Shown here one piece after another: positions 6,937-13,996 of a stretch of DNA of 14,837 nucleotides. Source of the DNA: Alkalihalobacillus alcalophilus ATCC 27647 = CGMCC 1.3604 (GTDB taxonomy: Bacteria; Bacillota; Bacilli; Bacillales; Bacillaceae_D); the NCBI RefSeq assembly GCF_000292245.2, contig NZ_ALPT02000094.1, positions 1 through 14,837 on the forward strand, given 5' to 3'. Made by a program: the position numbers and the translations under genes. Under the pieces are notes generated by a model, which did not search any database, had not been told where the DNA came from, and was given only the letters and a program-made list of their open reading frames with translations. Within the stretch, counting starts at the first letter, position 1. Each line of letters opens with the position of its first letter.

Positions 6937-8613
6937 ATGAAAATTGATATTCGTTTTGACGAGGAATGGCAACAAGGATTTATGACTCGCCTTGAGAGTG
7001 ATGGAGTATGGTCTAATTTGCAACAATTCCGTCTTGCCTATGAAGCCGAACAACATCAAGCAATACCTGATTTTAACGGGCTTTTAGCACCAAAATACTT
7101 GCCTGAACTCCAACCATATCCACACCAAATCGAGGTCGCCAATACAGTCATTGAAAAAATGAACGGAAAAGCGATATTAGCAGATGAAGTAGGTTTAGGA
7201 AAAACGATTGAAGCTGGGCTTATTTTAAAAGAATATATGATTCGTGGTCTTGTAAAAAAAGCATTAATATTAGTGCCAGCCTCACTTGTTTCACAATGGG
7301 CGATGGAATTGAATACGAAATTCTTTATTCCAGCTGCCGCCCAGCGTAAAGCGTATGTATGGGAACAATATGATGTTGTTGTCGCCTCGATCGATACTGC
7401 TAAAAGGCAACCACACCGAGACATCGTCATGAATCAAAACTATGATCTCATCATTATTGATGAAGCCCATAAATTAAAAAACCCGAACACTAAAAACTAT
7501 GAATTCATTAAACACCTTAAAAAGAAGTTTTGTTTATTACTAACAGCAACACCTGTCCAAAACAAATTAGAGGAGATCTTTAATCTTGTTTCACTTCTTA
7601 AACCAGGTCATTTAGGAGACATTTCTAGCTTTGAAAAAGAATATCGTTCCAATCATCGTTCTCCTAAAAATGAAGAAAAGTTGCGAGAATTAGTGAATAA
7701 AGTAATGGTTCGAAACCGTCGCGAAGACACCGGTATCGAATGGACAAAACGAATTGTTAAAACGATACCTATTGACTTCAGTCCATCTGAAAGAGCCTTT
7801 TATGATGAACTATCTGCCTTAAAGGGCATCGCCAATCATTTTTCGATTTTAACCTTACAACGAGAGTTATGTTCTAGTCGAGAAGCCGCTTATATGACGT
7901 TAAGTAAGATGGCCAAACCAACAGAGGAAAAGGAACCATCGCCACATATTCTAGAACTTCTACAAAAGGTAGCAACAATTGATCATCATGCCAAAGCCGA
8001 AAAAGCTCTGGAATTAATTAAAAAGATCGATGATAAAGTGATTATTTTTACGGAATATCGAGCAACCCAGCTTTATTTACAATGGTTTCTACAACAAAAC
8101 GGCATTAGTTCTGTTCCATTTAGAGGCGGATTTAAACGCGGGAAAAAAGATTGGATGCGCCAGCTTTTCCAAAACAATGCCCAAGTATTAATCGCAACAG
8201 AAGCTGGTGGTGAGGGAATCAATTTACAATTTTGTAGTCATATCATTAATTATGATCTGCCGTGGAATCCGATGAGAATTGAACAACGGATTGGCAGAAT
8301 CCATCGCCTTGGTCAGCAAAAGGATGTACACATTTATAATTTTGCTGTGAATAATACAGTCGAGCAAAATATTTTATCTCTGCTTTATGAAAAAATTCAT
8401 TTATTTGAAAGTGTCATCGGTGAACTTGATGATATTTTAACTAAAATTGAGCTTCCGAAAATTGAAGATTATATTCAAGAAGTGATATCTGAATCAGATT
8501 CCCAAAGAGAAATGGAAATTAAATTTGAACATTTAGCGGAGATTATGAATCAAGCCATTGAAGAACACACAACGGAAGGAGAGGATTTGGATGCAACAGC
8601 CTCATCTTCATAA
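6937..8613 (+). CDS. yqhH: SNF2-family DEAH-box ATPase/helicase YqhH
   Basis: This 558-aa protein is a compact SNF2-type ATPase made almost only of the two RecA-like lobes. Visible motifs: Q-like YPHQIEVANTV (61-71), Walker A ADEVGLGKTIEAG (82-94, K89), Walker B/DEAH IIIDEAHKLKN (172-182), motif III LLTATPVQN (201-209), then in the second lobe VIIFTEYRATQLYL, ATEAGGEGINLQF (motif V) and RIEQRIGRIHRLGQ (motif VI). All catalytic residues appear intact. Such proteins translocate on double-stranded DNA; the specific role of YqhH is not known. The start has AAAGGGG at 6921-6927, 9 nt before the ATG. It is divergent from the gcv operon and overlaps yqhG by 23 nt, implying co-translation. Length and order match the Bacillus subtilis gene. 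Confidence 0.92.
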   Translation: MKIDIRFDEEWQQGFMTRLESDGVWSNLQQFRLAYEAEQHQAIPDFNGLLAPKYLPELQPYPHQIEVANTVIEKMNGKAILADEVGLGKTIEAGLILKEYMIRGLVKKALILVPASLVSQWAMELNTKFFIPAAAQRKAYVWEQYDVVVASIDTAKRQPHRDIVMNQNYDLIIIDEAHKLKNPNTKNYEFIKHLKKKFCLLLTATPVQNKLEEIFNLVSLLKPGHLGDISSFEKEYRSNHRSPKNEEKLRELVNKVMVRNRREDTGIEWTKRIVKTIPIDFSPSERAFYDELSALKGIANHFSILTLQRELCSSREAAYMTLSKMAKPTEEKEPSPHILELLQKVATIDHHAKAEKALELIKKIDDKVIIFTEYRATQLYLQWFLQQNGISSVPFRGGFKRGKKDWMRQLFQNNAQVLIATEAGGEGINLQFCSHIINYDLPWNPMRIEQRIGRIHRLGQQKDVHIYNFAVNNTVEQNILSLLYEKIHLFESVIGELDDILTKIELPKIEDYIQEVISESDSQREMEIKFEHLAEIMNQAIEEHTTEGEDLDATASSS

Positions 8614-9388
8614 GTTTATTGAAGATTATTTTGTAGCCAATGAATGTGATATTACAGAAAAATCGCCCTACCATTTAACGGTTCAATTAACACCTGAGTT
8701 GGACAAGCTCATTATGAACCGCCCTTTTTATTGGCATTACTTAGAAAAAACAGGTGGCATACCGAATCCAATGCAAGTGACCTTTATTACAAATGCCAAT
8801 CAATGTCCTGAAGACTTACAAGGCGAGAAAATCCACTTTGGCTCCCCTCGCCTTCACCAGCTCTTTAATACAACGAAAACACTAGGCGGCTATGTTCGGA
8901 TGTATGAAAACTTAAACGTACAAGGTCAACAGTCGGTTCCATTACATCCATGGCTTTGTCTTAATATTAAAATATCCTTTTGTAGTGATCGCAAAAAGGA
9001 AATCTTACTATCATTAGGTATTAACTTAATTCATGGTCAAATTGTGCCACAATTTTTTGATAAAGTGAAAGCTACAATGCTCACACCGAAAATGCCTGAT
9101 TTATGCTTTACACTCTCCCCTTTTATTCAAATTAAAAGTGGCATTAATCGCTTAAAAAAAGTCGTGCAAACCTTTGCTGAGAATGAGGATGACACATGGG
9201 CGCAAGAAGCCCATCATCGCTGGCAGGAGGAAACAAATTTATTAGAAAGCTTCTATGAAGATTTAGAAGAAAAACCTGAAAGTTATCATGTGGAAAAGCA
9301 AGCTTTAGAAGAGCTCTATTCTCCTTATATAGATGTCTCAATTATTAATGGCGGAATGTTTTATTTGGAAAAACAAGTATTTCAATAA
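8591..9388 (+). CDS. yqhG: YqhG family protein of unknown function, partner gene of yqhH
   Basis: The 265-aa product is acidic to neutral, without a signal peptide or membrane segment. I recognise it as the YqhG family from MNRPFYWHYLEKTGGIPNPMQ near residue 40 and the ending YSPYIDVSIINGGMFYLEKQ. An upstream ATG in frame exists at 8558 inside yqhH, but I choose the ATG at 8591 because GGAAGGAG lies 7 nt before it and relatives begin MQQ. The gene starts 23 nt before yqhH ends, so the two proteins are probably made together and may act together. No catalytic motif can be seen and no function is assigned. A hairpin at 9538-9577 about 150 nt downstream is the first place its transcript could end. 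Confidence 0.88.
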   Translation: MQQPHLHKFIEDYFVANECDITEKSPYHLTVQLTPELDKLIMNRPFYWHYLEKTGGIPNPMQVTFITNANQCPEDLQGEKIHFGSPRLHQLFNTTKTLGGYVRMYENLNVQGQQSVPLHPWLCLNIKISFCSDRKKEILLSLGINLIHGQIVPQFFDKVKATMLTPKMPDLCFTLSPFIQIKSGINRLKKVVQTFAENEDDTWAQEAHHRWQEETNLLESFYEDLEEKPESYHVEKQALEELYSPYIDVSIINGGMFYLEKQVFQ

Positions 9389-9537
9389 AGAGAAGAAAAG
9401 TTTTGTGGAGGCGGTTTAGCTTGAGAAGACTTTTGCTCTAAACCTAAAAGTGGGAATAGAAATAATTTAAATCACAACATGAAGCCTGCTCATGTCTATT
9501 TGAGAAAGCACTAGGCGCTCATCTTTTTTCTTCATCT

Positions 9538-9577
9538 AAAAAAGAACCCTTCTAAGTTAAACTTAAAAGGGTTCTTT
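9538..9577 (-). terminator. Terminator of the DUF2759 gene, possibly shared with yqhG
   Basis: AAAGAACCCTT (9541-9551) and AAGGGTTCTTT (9567-9577) form a perfect 11-bp stem. On the minus strand six Ts follow; on the plus strand the tail is TTTCTTATT, weaker but possibly sufficient for the convergent yqhG transcript. Confidence 0.85.
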
Positions 9578-9587
9578 CTTATTCCTA

Positions 9588-9773
9588 TTAAATACCAGGT
9601 GCTCCTCTACCATCAAACAAAATCGCTAAAATCGTCACGATAGAGAACCAGCCGAAAACTGCACAGGAAATCATCGCAAATCCAACTGCAAAGAAGTTCT
9701 TTCGACGTAATTCACGGAATACAGCAATCAAACAAATAATTGCTACAATCAAAAGCGTAATAGATAAAAACAC
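9588..9773 (-). CDS. yqgW: Small DUF2759 membrane protein (YqgW-like)
   Basis: This 61-aa protein has two predicted membrane helices (about residues 2-18 and 29-53) joined by a short basic loop, RELRRKNF, and a C-terminal GRGAPGI tail. I recognise the VFRELRRKNFFAVGF...VFGWFSIVTI pattern of the DUF2759 family; no function is known. Translation starts at GTG (9771-9773): AGGAGG on the minus strand is 9 nt upstream and no in-frame ATG competes. Its terminator lies within 11 nt of the stop. Upstream is a long gene-free stretch with the palindrome ATCAATAATTGAT at 9826-9838. In B. subtilis the equivalent gene lies next to yqgX, as here. Confidence 0.72.
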   Translation of the reverse strand: MFLSITLLIVAIICLIAVFRELRRKNFFAVGFAMISCAVFGWFSIVTILAILFDGRGAPGI

Positions 9774-10227
9774 GTTAAGTTTCCTCCTTATGTACTACCG
9801 TTTTCTTCATACACTTTACCATAAAATCAATAATTGATCTTTTAAAAGCCAGATAAAATATTGATGGTTTTTTTGTTAAATCCATTCTAAACATTTTAGA
9901 AAAATGACCTATTAAACCCCATCATATCTCTTTTGCTCTTAGCATGTGCAATACAAGCTTATTTTACTCTTTTTCATTAGATTTGTCGAGACTTACTAAA
10001 CAGACTTATAAATATTGTCATAATATTTTTAGCACATTAAAACTTTGAACTTTTGTTCTAATATAGGTAAACTAAGATCAAGAAACTTCATAAATCTAGC
10101 TACGTCCGTTAGAAGCTCGAGAAAAATCGGCCAGCCTATAAAGTCAAAAAGCGACTTTTTAGTCTGTCCTGTATAACACTCTCTTCTACCCAAACGGACT
10201 TCGCTTTATAAATAAGGAGGCAAACGA
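9774..10227. other. 454-nt gene-free region between divergent yqgW-like and yqgX-like genes
   Basis: No reading frame with a credible ribosome binding site is present apart from those of the flanking genes. Contents I can point to are the 13-bp palindrome ATCAATAATTGAT (9826-9838), a second promoter-like pair TTGTCG (9983-9988) and TATAAA (10007-10012) with 18-bp spacing on the plus strand, the stronger candidate promoter at 10045-10073, and a 7-bp inverted repeat GTCCGTT (10104-10110) with AACGGAC (10193-10199) enclosing a small AAAGTC/GACTTT hairpin at 10140-10158. The last items would lie in the yqgX leader. It does not match any riboswitch class that I can recognise. Confidence 0.55.
10045..10073 (+). 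promoter_or_regulatory. Candidate sigma-A promoter for the yqgX-like gene
   Basis: TTGAAC (10045-10050) and TAAACT (10068-10073) are 17 bp apart. Transcription from near 10080 would give a leader of about 148 nt. The sequence GAACTTTTGTTC within it is a small perfect inverted repeat that could be an operator or chance. Confidence 0.4.
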
Positions 10228-10859
10228 ATGCCAGTTCAGCAAATGCCACTTGGTCCCTTGCAAACCAATGCATATATATTACATAACGAAACAAAGCAAG
10301 CGATTATTTTTGACCCAGGAAGTGAAGGAAAAAAAGTCATTCAATGGTTAAAACAAGAAGCACTTAAACCGCTTGCCATCATATTAACACATGCCCATTT
10401 TGACCATATTGGAGCAGTCGATGAGCTACGCGATGAATTCCAAATCCCTGTATATTTACATAAAAAAGAAAAGATTGGCTTAGTGACCCAAGTAAAAATG
10501 GCTCTGGTCGTTTTATCGGTAATTCGATTAAAATTAAACCAGCTGATAGCCTTATTACAAATGAAAATGATTTACAAGTTGGACCATTTTTATTCCAAGT
10601 CTTTTATACACCAGGTCATTCGCCTGGGAGTGTGTCTTTTTATTATCAAAAAGAAGCCATTGTCTTTTCTGGAGATGTCTTATTTAGCCAATCGATTGGT
10701 CGAACCGACTTACCTGGTGGCGACCATGAAACATTATTAAAAAGCATTCATGATAAACTGCTCGAATTGCCAGAGGACACAGTTGTCGCTTGTGGACATG
10801 GGCAAGTAACAACCATTGGTATGGAAATGGATTCAAATCCCTTTTTATCCGGCTTTTAA
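10228..10859 (+). pseudogene. yqgX: Metallo-beta-lactamase-fold hydrolase (YqgX-like, glyoxalase II-like), frameshifted
   Basis: The first frame (from ATG 10228, AAGGAGG upstream) encodes MPVQQMPLGPLQTNAY, then the metal-binding THAHFDH motif (H-x-H-x-D-H), to about HKKEK near 10475. After that the family sequence continues in the frame one base back: DWLSDPSKNGSGRFIGNS, then YTPGHSPGSVSFY, FSGDVLFSQSIGRTDLPGGD and the final CGHGQVTTIG, to the stop at 10859. One A is missing from the A-rich stretch 10462-10472, where GAAAAGATTGG would read in frame as GAAAAAGATTGG. Restored, the product would be about 211 aa, the normal length, with all metal ligands. So this is either a very recent inactivation, a phase-variable homopolymer, or a sequencing error. 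The family hydrolyses thioesters such as S-lactoylglutathione; the YqgX substrate is not settled. Confidence 0.85.
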
Positions 10860-10902
10860 GAAGAGATGGAACACTCTTCTTCGATAACCAATAGACTCGC
10901 TA

Positions 10903-10944
10903 TACGAAAAAAACCGCTCTCAAATGAGTAGCGGTTTTTTCGTA
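10903..10944. terminator. Bidirectional terminator between yqgX-like gene and DUF2626 gene
   Basis: TACGAAAAAAACCGCT (10903-10918) pairs with AGCGGTTTTTTCGTA (10930-10944) around an 11-nt loop, with one unpaired A. A-run and T-run flank the GC core on both strands, so it can stop both convergent transcripts. Confidence 0.9.
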
Positions 10945-10959
10945 TGCCGTATGTACAAA

Positions 10960-11205
10960 TTAATGTCCACCGAAGCTTGGAACAAGTAAGAACGTTGAGT
11001 AATACGTGAACCCAACAAAGAAAATAGTACAATATGCACCAAAAATATAAATATATACTCGTTCTGACAATTTTAAATAACTTAATGCCAACAATGCACC
11101 TGTTTGTGCAAAGAATAAGATGGCCATATTTGTCATGCCACCAGCGAAAAATAGTACCGCAAAAATCCCTGTCCAGAAAGCAAGGACGCGAAACATTCTA
11201 TCCAT
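10960..11205 (-). CDS. yqgY: Small DUF2626 membrane protein (YqgY-like)
   Basis: This 81-aa hydrophobic protein has three to four likely membrane segments (about residues 5-22, 26-44, 50-66) and ends in SFGGH. The pattern MDRMFRVLAFWTGIFAVLFF and ALSYLKLSERVYIYIFGAYCTIFFVGFTYYS is that of the DUF2626 family, found in Bacillus next to yqgX. Function unknown. The ATG is preceded by a strong GAGGAGGGG site on the minus strand. It has its own promoter at 11275-11304 and shares the bidirectional terminator at 10903-10944, so it is monocistronic. Confidence 0.82.
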   Translation of the reverse strand: MDRMFRVLAFWTGIFAVLFFAGGMTNMAILFFAQTGALLALSYLKLSERVYIYIFGAYCTIFFVGFTYYSTFLLVPSFGGH

Positions 11206-11274
11206 TGCTGCCCCTCCTCTTTTTCCTTAGTAAACCTTTTAATCTTATCAATTACTGAAATTGAGTACTGTTAT

Positions 11275-11304
11275 ATTATATACGACTCACTTCTTAATTG
11301 TAAA
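11275..11304 (-). promoter_or_regulatory. Sigma-A promoter for the DUF2626 gene
   Basis: On the minus strand TTTACA (11299-11304) and consensus TATAAT (11275-11280) are 18 bp apart. The -35 overlaps one arm of a perfect 8-bp inverted repeat, CTTAATTG (11293-11300) with CAATTAAG (11333-11340), which might bind a regulator or form a weak stem at the end of the com operon transcript. Confidence 0.55.
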
Positions 11305-11363
11305 TGCTTTAACGGCTGTAATTCGTAAAATCCAATTAAGTTTCGTATGATTTGTGAAAATTA

Positions 11364-11555
11364 TTAGGAATTATTTTTTTTACGATGAACAAACATGGAA
11401 ATCCCTAATGGAATCACTCCAAATGCTTTATTTGATAATGGTTGTTTTACCAATTCATCGTTTGAATCAGTATTTAATTCTTTTTTTACACGTGGCTCGT
11501 CGATTTTTTTGACAAGTTGTTCTGTCACAAATTTTACGTAATCATTAAAAGACAA
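11364..11555 (-). CDS. yqzE: YqzE family protein, last gene of the competence operon
   Basis: The 63-aa product starts MSFNDYVKFVTEQLVKKID, the characteristic beginning of the YqzE family, and ends with a hydrophobic stretch (FGVIPLGISMFV) and a basic tail, suggesting one membrane segment. A longer frame begins at a GTG at 11564, but that GTG is part of the GAGGTGATC ribosome binding site; the TTG at 11553-11555, eight bases after GAGG, is therefore the better start and agrees with relatives. In Bacillus yqzE lies directly after comGG; here aroK is inserted between them. Function unknown. No clear terminator follows it. Confidence 0.82.
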   Translation of the reverse strand: MSFNDYVKFVTEQLVKKIDEPRVKKELNTDSNDELVKQPLSNKAFGVIPLGISMFVHRKKNNS

Positions 11556-11592
11556 CGGGATCACCTCTTTCCTTTTTAGGTTTCCCGCTTTT

Positions 11593-12099
11593 TTATTTTT
11601 TAAGCAATATTTCTTTTAATTCTTGAACAATTTGCATAACAGACTTTCCAGACGTATCAAATACGATCGTCGCTGCCTCTAAATAAGCTGTCTTCCTGTC
11701 ATCATACATCTTTTTAATTTCTGCTTTGCTTTTATTTTGTAGCAGAGGACGAGTGGAATCCCCTGCTACACGGTCAAAGATCTCATCGATTTTACAATCC
11801 AGGAAGACTACAGCCCCCTTATTTCTCATTAATTCTCTATTTTCTTCCTTTAAAACGATACCACCACCTGTTGTAACGATTAAAGGATATTGTTGAATCT
11901 TCACTAAAGCTTCCGTTTCCTTTTCACGAAAATACCGTTCACCTTTTGTTTGAAATAGCTCTTTAATCGTTTCATTTTCAATTTGTTCAATCCATTGATC
12001 GGTATCAATTACTTGCACACCTAATGCCTTTCCTAATCCTTCTCCTACCGTTGTTTTCCCAGACCCCATAAAACCAGTCAAATAAACAATTCGCTGCAC
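11593..12099 (-). CDS. aroK: Shikimate kinase
   Basis: The 168-aa enzyme phosphorylates shikimate at the 3-hydroxyl with ATP, the fifth step of the chorismate pathway, in the cytoplasm. Landmarks are the Walker A loop GFMGSGKTT (9-17, K15), the shikimate-binding D34 in DTDQWIE, R58 in ERYFREKE, the GGG motif at 78-80, the lid arginine R117 in GDSTRPLL, and R135 in YDDRKTAY. All are present, so it should be active. Translation starts at GTG (12097-12099), immediately after the comGG stop at 12100, with GGAGG eight bases upstream inside comGG. It is thus translated from the competence operon mRNA, although the enzyme is a housekeeping one; an extra internal promoter may exist but I see none that is convincing. 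Confidence 0.95.
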   Translation of the reverse strand: MQRIVYLTGFMGSGKTTVGEGLGKALGVQVIDTDQWIEQIENETIKELFQTKGERYFREKETEALVKIQQYPLIVTTGGGIVLKEENRELMRNKGAVVFLDCKIDEIFDRVAGDSTRPLLQNKSKAEIKKMYDDRKTAYLEAATIVFDTSGKSVMQIVQELKEILLKK

Positions 12100-12471
12100 C
12101 TATTTAACCTCCCAGTATTCCTCCACTAACCTCGTATCATCATGATAAACCATTATACCAACCTTTGTATTCCCTTGTATTAATTCAGCTCGAAACTGAA
12201 TTTCATAAACATCGGGACTACTTTTTTGAGTTACAATAAGTGTAACCGTACCATGCTCATATGAAAAGACTTTACTTTCTGATAAAATGTCCGGATCTTT
12301 TTGAAAGTCAACAACGGCCATTTGCAATAAAGATTGGAGCTGAATAAACCTCTCTTGCTCAGCAATAAAACGTTTCTCCTGAATGAGTGAATTTGCTTGG
12401 AATGCAATAGCTAAAATTAAAAGAGAAATAAACATCAAAGTTAGAGGGAAAACAAAGCCTTTTTCATTCAT
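12100..12471 (-). CDS. comGG: Competence pseudopilus protein ComGG
   Basis: This 123-aa protein is the last of the comG series. It begins MNEKGFVFPLTLMFISLLILAIAF: a short basic N-terminus and one hydrophobic helix, pilin-like but without the FTLxE processing signature, as in ComGG of Bacillus. Downstream is a coiled, charged segment (IQEKRFIAEQERFIQLQ) and a C-terminal beta-rich region. The frame is open upstream to 12528, but I choose the ATG at 12471 because of the GGGAGGTGG site just before it and the family start. Its first eight bases overlap the comGF end (ATGAATGA), and aroK follows without a gap. ComGG is a minor pseudopilin that forms a complex with ComGD and ComGE at the pilus tip or base. 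Confidence 0.85.
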   Translation of the reverse strand: MNEKGFVFPLTLMFISLLILAIAFQANSLIQEKRFIAEQERFIQLQSLLQMAVVDFQKDPDILSESKVFSYEHGTVTLIVTQKSSPDVYEIQFRAELIQGNTKVGIMVYHDDTRLVEEYWEVK

Positions 12472-12910
12472 TTTCCACCTCCCAAACGAGCGGCACCGCA
12501 ACCATCGTTCGTGTATACGTTTTTTCATTTTCCCTTTTCAACGTACAAGTAATTAGCTCTTGAACATTCATACATTCAAAAGAATGAACTTCACTTTGCA
12601 TCGGCACATAACCCTCAAAGTTTTTTTGATAAACAATCGTTCCACCTTGCTGTCTTTGAATAGTTATTAATACACCATCACTCCTATAAATTCGAACTCC
12701 ATTTCCTGTCCCCTCTACGGAAACTGCCCCTCTAATCTCTTGAGCGAGTAAATTAAAAAAGACCATTGCTTCCCAATCAGTCGTCTTCTCTCCCTTAACC
12801 GACTCTGAAAAAACGAGCATAATAGTGGGAAGGATTAGAAATAATAAACTACCTAAGCTGATGGCTACTAATAACTCCATTAACGTCATCCCACGGTTAT
12901 CTTTTCGCAT
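12464..12910 (-). CDS. comGF: Competence minor pseudopilin ComGF
   Basis: The 148-aa product has a prepilin-type N-terminus MRKDNRG|MTLMELLVAISLG, with glycine at -1 (residue 7) and glutamate at +5, followed by a membrane helix of about 20 residues. The prepilin peptidase ComC would cut after the glycine. The globular part has two cysteines (FECMNVQELITC) that may form a disulfide outside the membrane. The ATG at 12910 overlaps the end of comGE by 14 nt and has only a weak ribosome binding site, consistent with translational coupling. ComGF is a minor subunit of the pseudopilus that brings transforming DNA to the cell surface. Confidence 0.88.
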   Translation of the reverse strand: MRKDNRGMTLMELLVAISLGSLLFLILPTIMLVFSESVKGEKTTDWEAMVFFNLLAQEIRGAVSVEGTGNGVRIYRSDGVLITIQRQQGGTIVYQKNFEGYVPMQSEVHSFECMNVQELITCTLKRENEKTYTRTMVAVPLVWEVENE

Positions 12911-13217
12911 ACAAACAACTCTGATATAACTTATTATTACTCGCTTGCCACTGCAAACAATATTCGATTTCCCTTACTTCTTCATTAATCCTTTGTTCAA
13001 ATAACTGATTTTTTAATGCTGGAATGGGCTGTTCTAACATAAAATGATGAATTCCTTCTTCTAAGATATATAAGGCTTCCTCTTGTTCATACAATGTCAG
13101 CCTTTCCTGCTGTAACTGGATAATGACTGGTACTAACATAAGCGAAATGAGATTTAACAATGTAAAAGAAAGGAGGACTTCAATTAAAGTAAATCCATCA
13201 CATTTTTTTATACTCAA
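12897..13217 (-). CDS. comGE: Competence minor pseudopilin ComGE
   Basis: The frame is open from 13262, but the TTG at 13215-13217 is preceded by AAAGGGGTGG and gives MSIKKCDG|FTLIEVLLSFTLL, a proper short prepilin leader with glycine at -1 and glutamate at +5; the longer version would have an unlikely hydrophobic leader. That yields 106 aa, near the family size. The mature part carries an acidic helical segment (YEQEEALYILEEGIHHFM) and a C-terminal cysteine pair (IEYCLQWQ...YQSCLYAKR). Its start lies 20 nt before the end of comGD, and its end overlaps comGF. It is identified mainly by its position and the prepilin signature, since ComGE sequences diverge quickly. Confidence 0.82.
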   Translation of the reverse strand: MSIKKCDGFTLIEVLLSFTLLNLISLMLVPVIIQLQQERLTLYEQEEALYILEEGIHHFMLEQPIPALKNQLFEQRINEEVREIEYCLQWQASNNKLYQSCLYAKR

Positions 13218-13659
13218 CCCACCCCTTTCCGAGATAAATCGTAAAAATAAACCTTTCACCACCTACTTCTAAACGAAAACTCCCAGATATACGTGGATGG
13301 CCGTTTCGATTAAACGAGATGTTATTGTTATTAATGGTACTAAAAAAATAAATCGACATATCCTCCCTTGCATAAGGCTTTTCAACAATTGTGTCAAAGG
13401 CTCCATAACGAATAACATACTTTTTTGTAAGGTTATCAATGACAAAATTAATATGACTTCCTTTCGACATCGCGATATGCTGTGCCAAAAGCAAATCTTC
13501 CCTTAAACTTTCAGCCACTTGCTCTGGAGATGGTTCATACTGAAATGATTTCGTAAAAAGGAGAGGAACGAAAAGAAGAATGGAAATAATCGAAAGGACA
13601 AGTAGAAGTTCAATCAAAGTAAAACCTGTGGAAGACCAGTTTTTATTAGTTATCTTCAT
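13198..13659 (-). CDS. comGD: Competence minor pseudopilin ComGD
   Basis: The 153-aa protein has the type IV prepilin leader MKITNKNWSSTG|FTLIELLLVLSI with glycine at -1 and glutamate at +5, a membrane helix, and then a GspH-like soluble part containing EQVAESLREDLLLAQHIAMSKGSHINF and the late segment FNRNGHPRISGSFRL, typical of ComGD. The ATG at 13659 overlaps the comGC end by 14 nt. No strong ribosome binding site is visible, so its translation probably depends on comGC. Predicted location after processing is the cell-envelope pseudopilus. Confidence 0.88.
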   Translation of the reverse strand: MKITNKNWSSTGFTLIELLLVLSIISILLFVPLLFTKSFQYEPSPEQVAESLREDLLLAQHIAMSKGSHINFVIDNLTKKYVIRYGAFDTIVEKPYAREDMSIYFFSTINNNNISFNRNGHPRISGSFRLEVGGERFIFTIYLGKGWVEYKKM

Positions 13660-13996
13660 TATTTACAACAGATATGATACCATCTTCATCTATCTCAAGA
13701 TAATCACCATTCGGACATTGTAATTTCCCATCATTATCTAGTTGAACATCACTTGATAAATGGAGATAAGGTAACATATCATTCATATCATTTGGTAATG
13801 CCCCTTCGTCAATCTGATAAGCATACACTTGTGATTGGACAAGCCGAATCGTCGCTTCACAACTTTTATCATTTGCGGTTGATTGATTTTGAGTTAAATT
13901 GGGAACAAGAATTAGTAGCAAAACAGAAATCACCATTAAAACAACAAGCATTTCAATTAACGTAAAAGCTCGTTCATTTTTAATCATCTTTTTCAA
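13646..13996 (-). CDS. comGC: Major competence pseudopilin ComGC
   Basis: ComGC is the main subunit of the transformation pseudopilus. I start it at the TTG at 13994-13996, eight bases after GAGG of the strong site ATGAGGTGAT (minus strand of 14001-14010); the in-frame ATG nine bases later is too far away and the frame extending up to 14119 has no family similarity. The resulting 116-aa precursor reads MKKMIKNERA|FTLIEMLVVLMVIS, with alanine in place of the usual glycine at -1 and glutamate at +5. Two cysteines (C46 in KSCEA and C94 in LQCPNGDYL) match those that form the intramolecular disulfide in B. subtilis ComGC. It is the first comG gene here: comGA (traffic ATPase) and comGB (membrane platform) are not upstream. 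Candidate regulatory DNA is the short interval up to yidD. Confidence 0.92.
   Translation of the reverse strand: MKKMIKNERAFTLIEMLVVLMVISVLLLILVPNLTQNQSTANDKSCEATIRLVQSQVYAYQIDEGALPNDMNDMLPYLHLSSDVQLDNDGKLQCPNGDYLEIDEDGIISVVNNEDN

Noticed and set aside
7056..7430. 124-aa minus-strand frame
   Set aside because: It lies antisense within the conserved motor core of yqhH; composition follows that gene's codons.
9413..9444. GGTTTAG/CTAAACC hairpin with a six-codon TTG frame after a GGAGG-like sequence, as a leader peptide or terminator
   Set aside because: There is no T-run after it and no downstream gene on that strand for a leader peptide to control.
10632..10859. Separate 75-aa gene
   Set aside because: It is the C-terminal part of the metallo-beta-lactamase family protein in the shifted frame, lacking its own ribosome binding site; I merged it with 10228 onward as one broken gene.
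10858..10881. AAGAAGAG/CTCTTCTT hairpin after yqgX as a terminator
   Set aside because: A perfect 8-bp stem, but no T-run follows; the much better bidirectional terminator is 22 nt further on.
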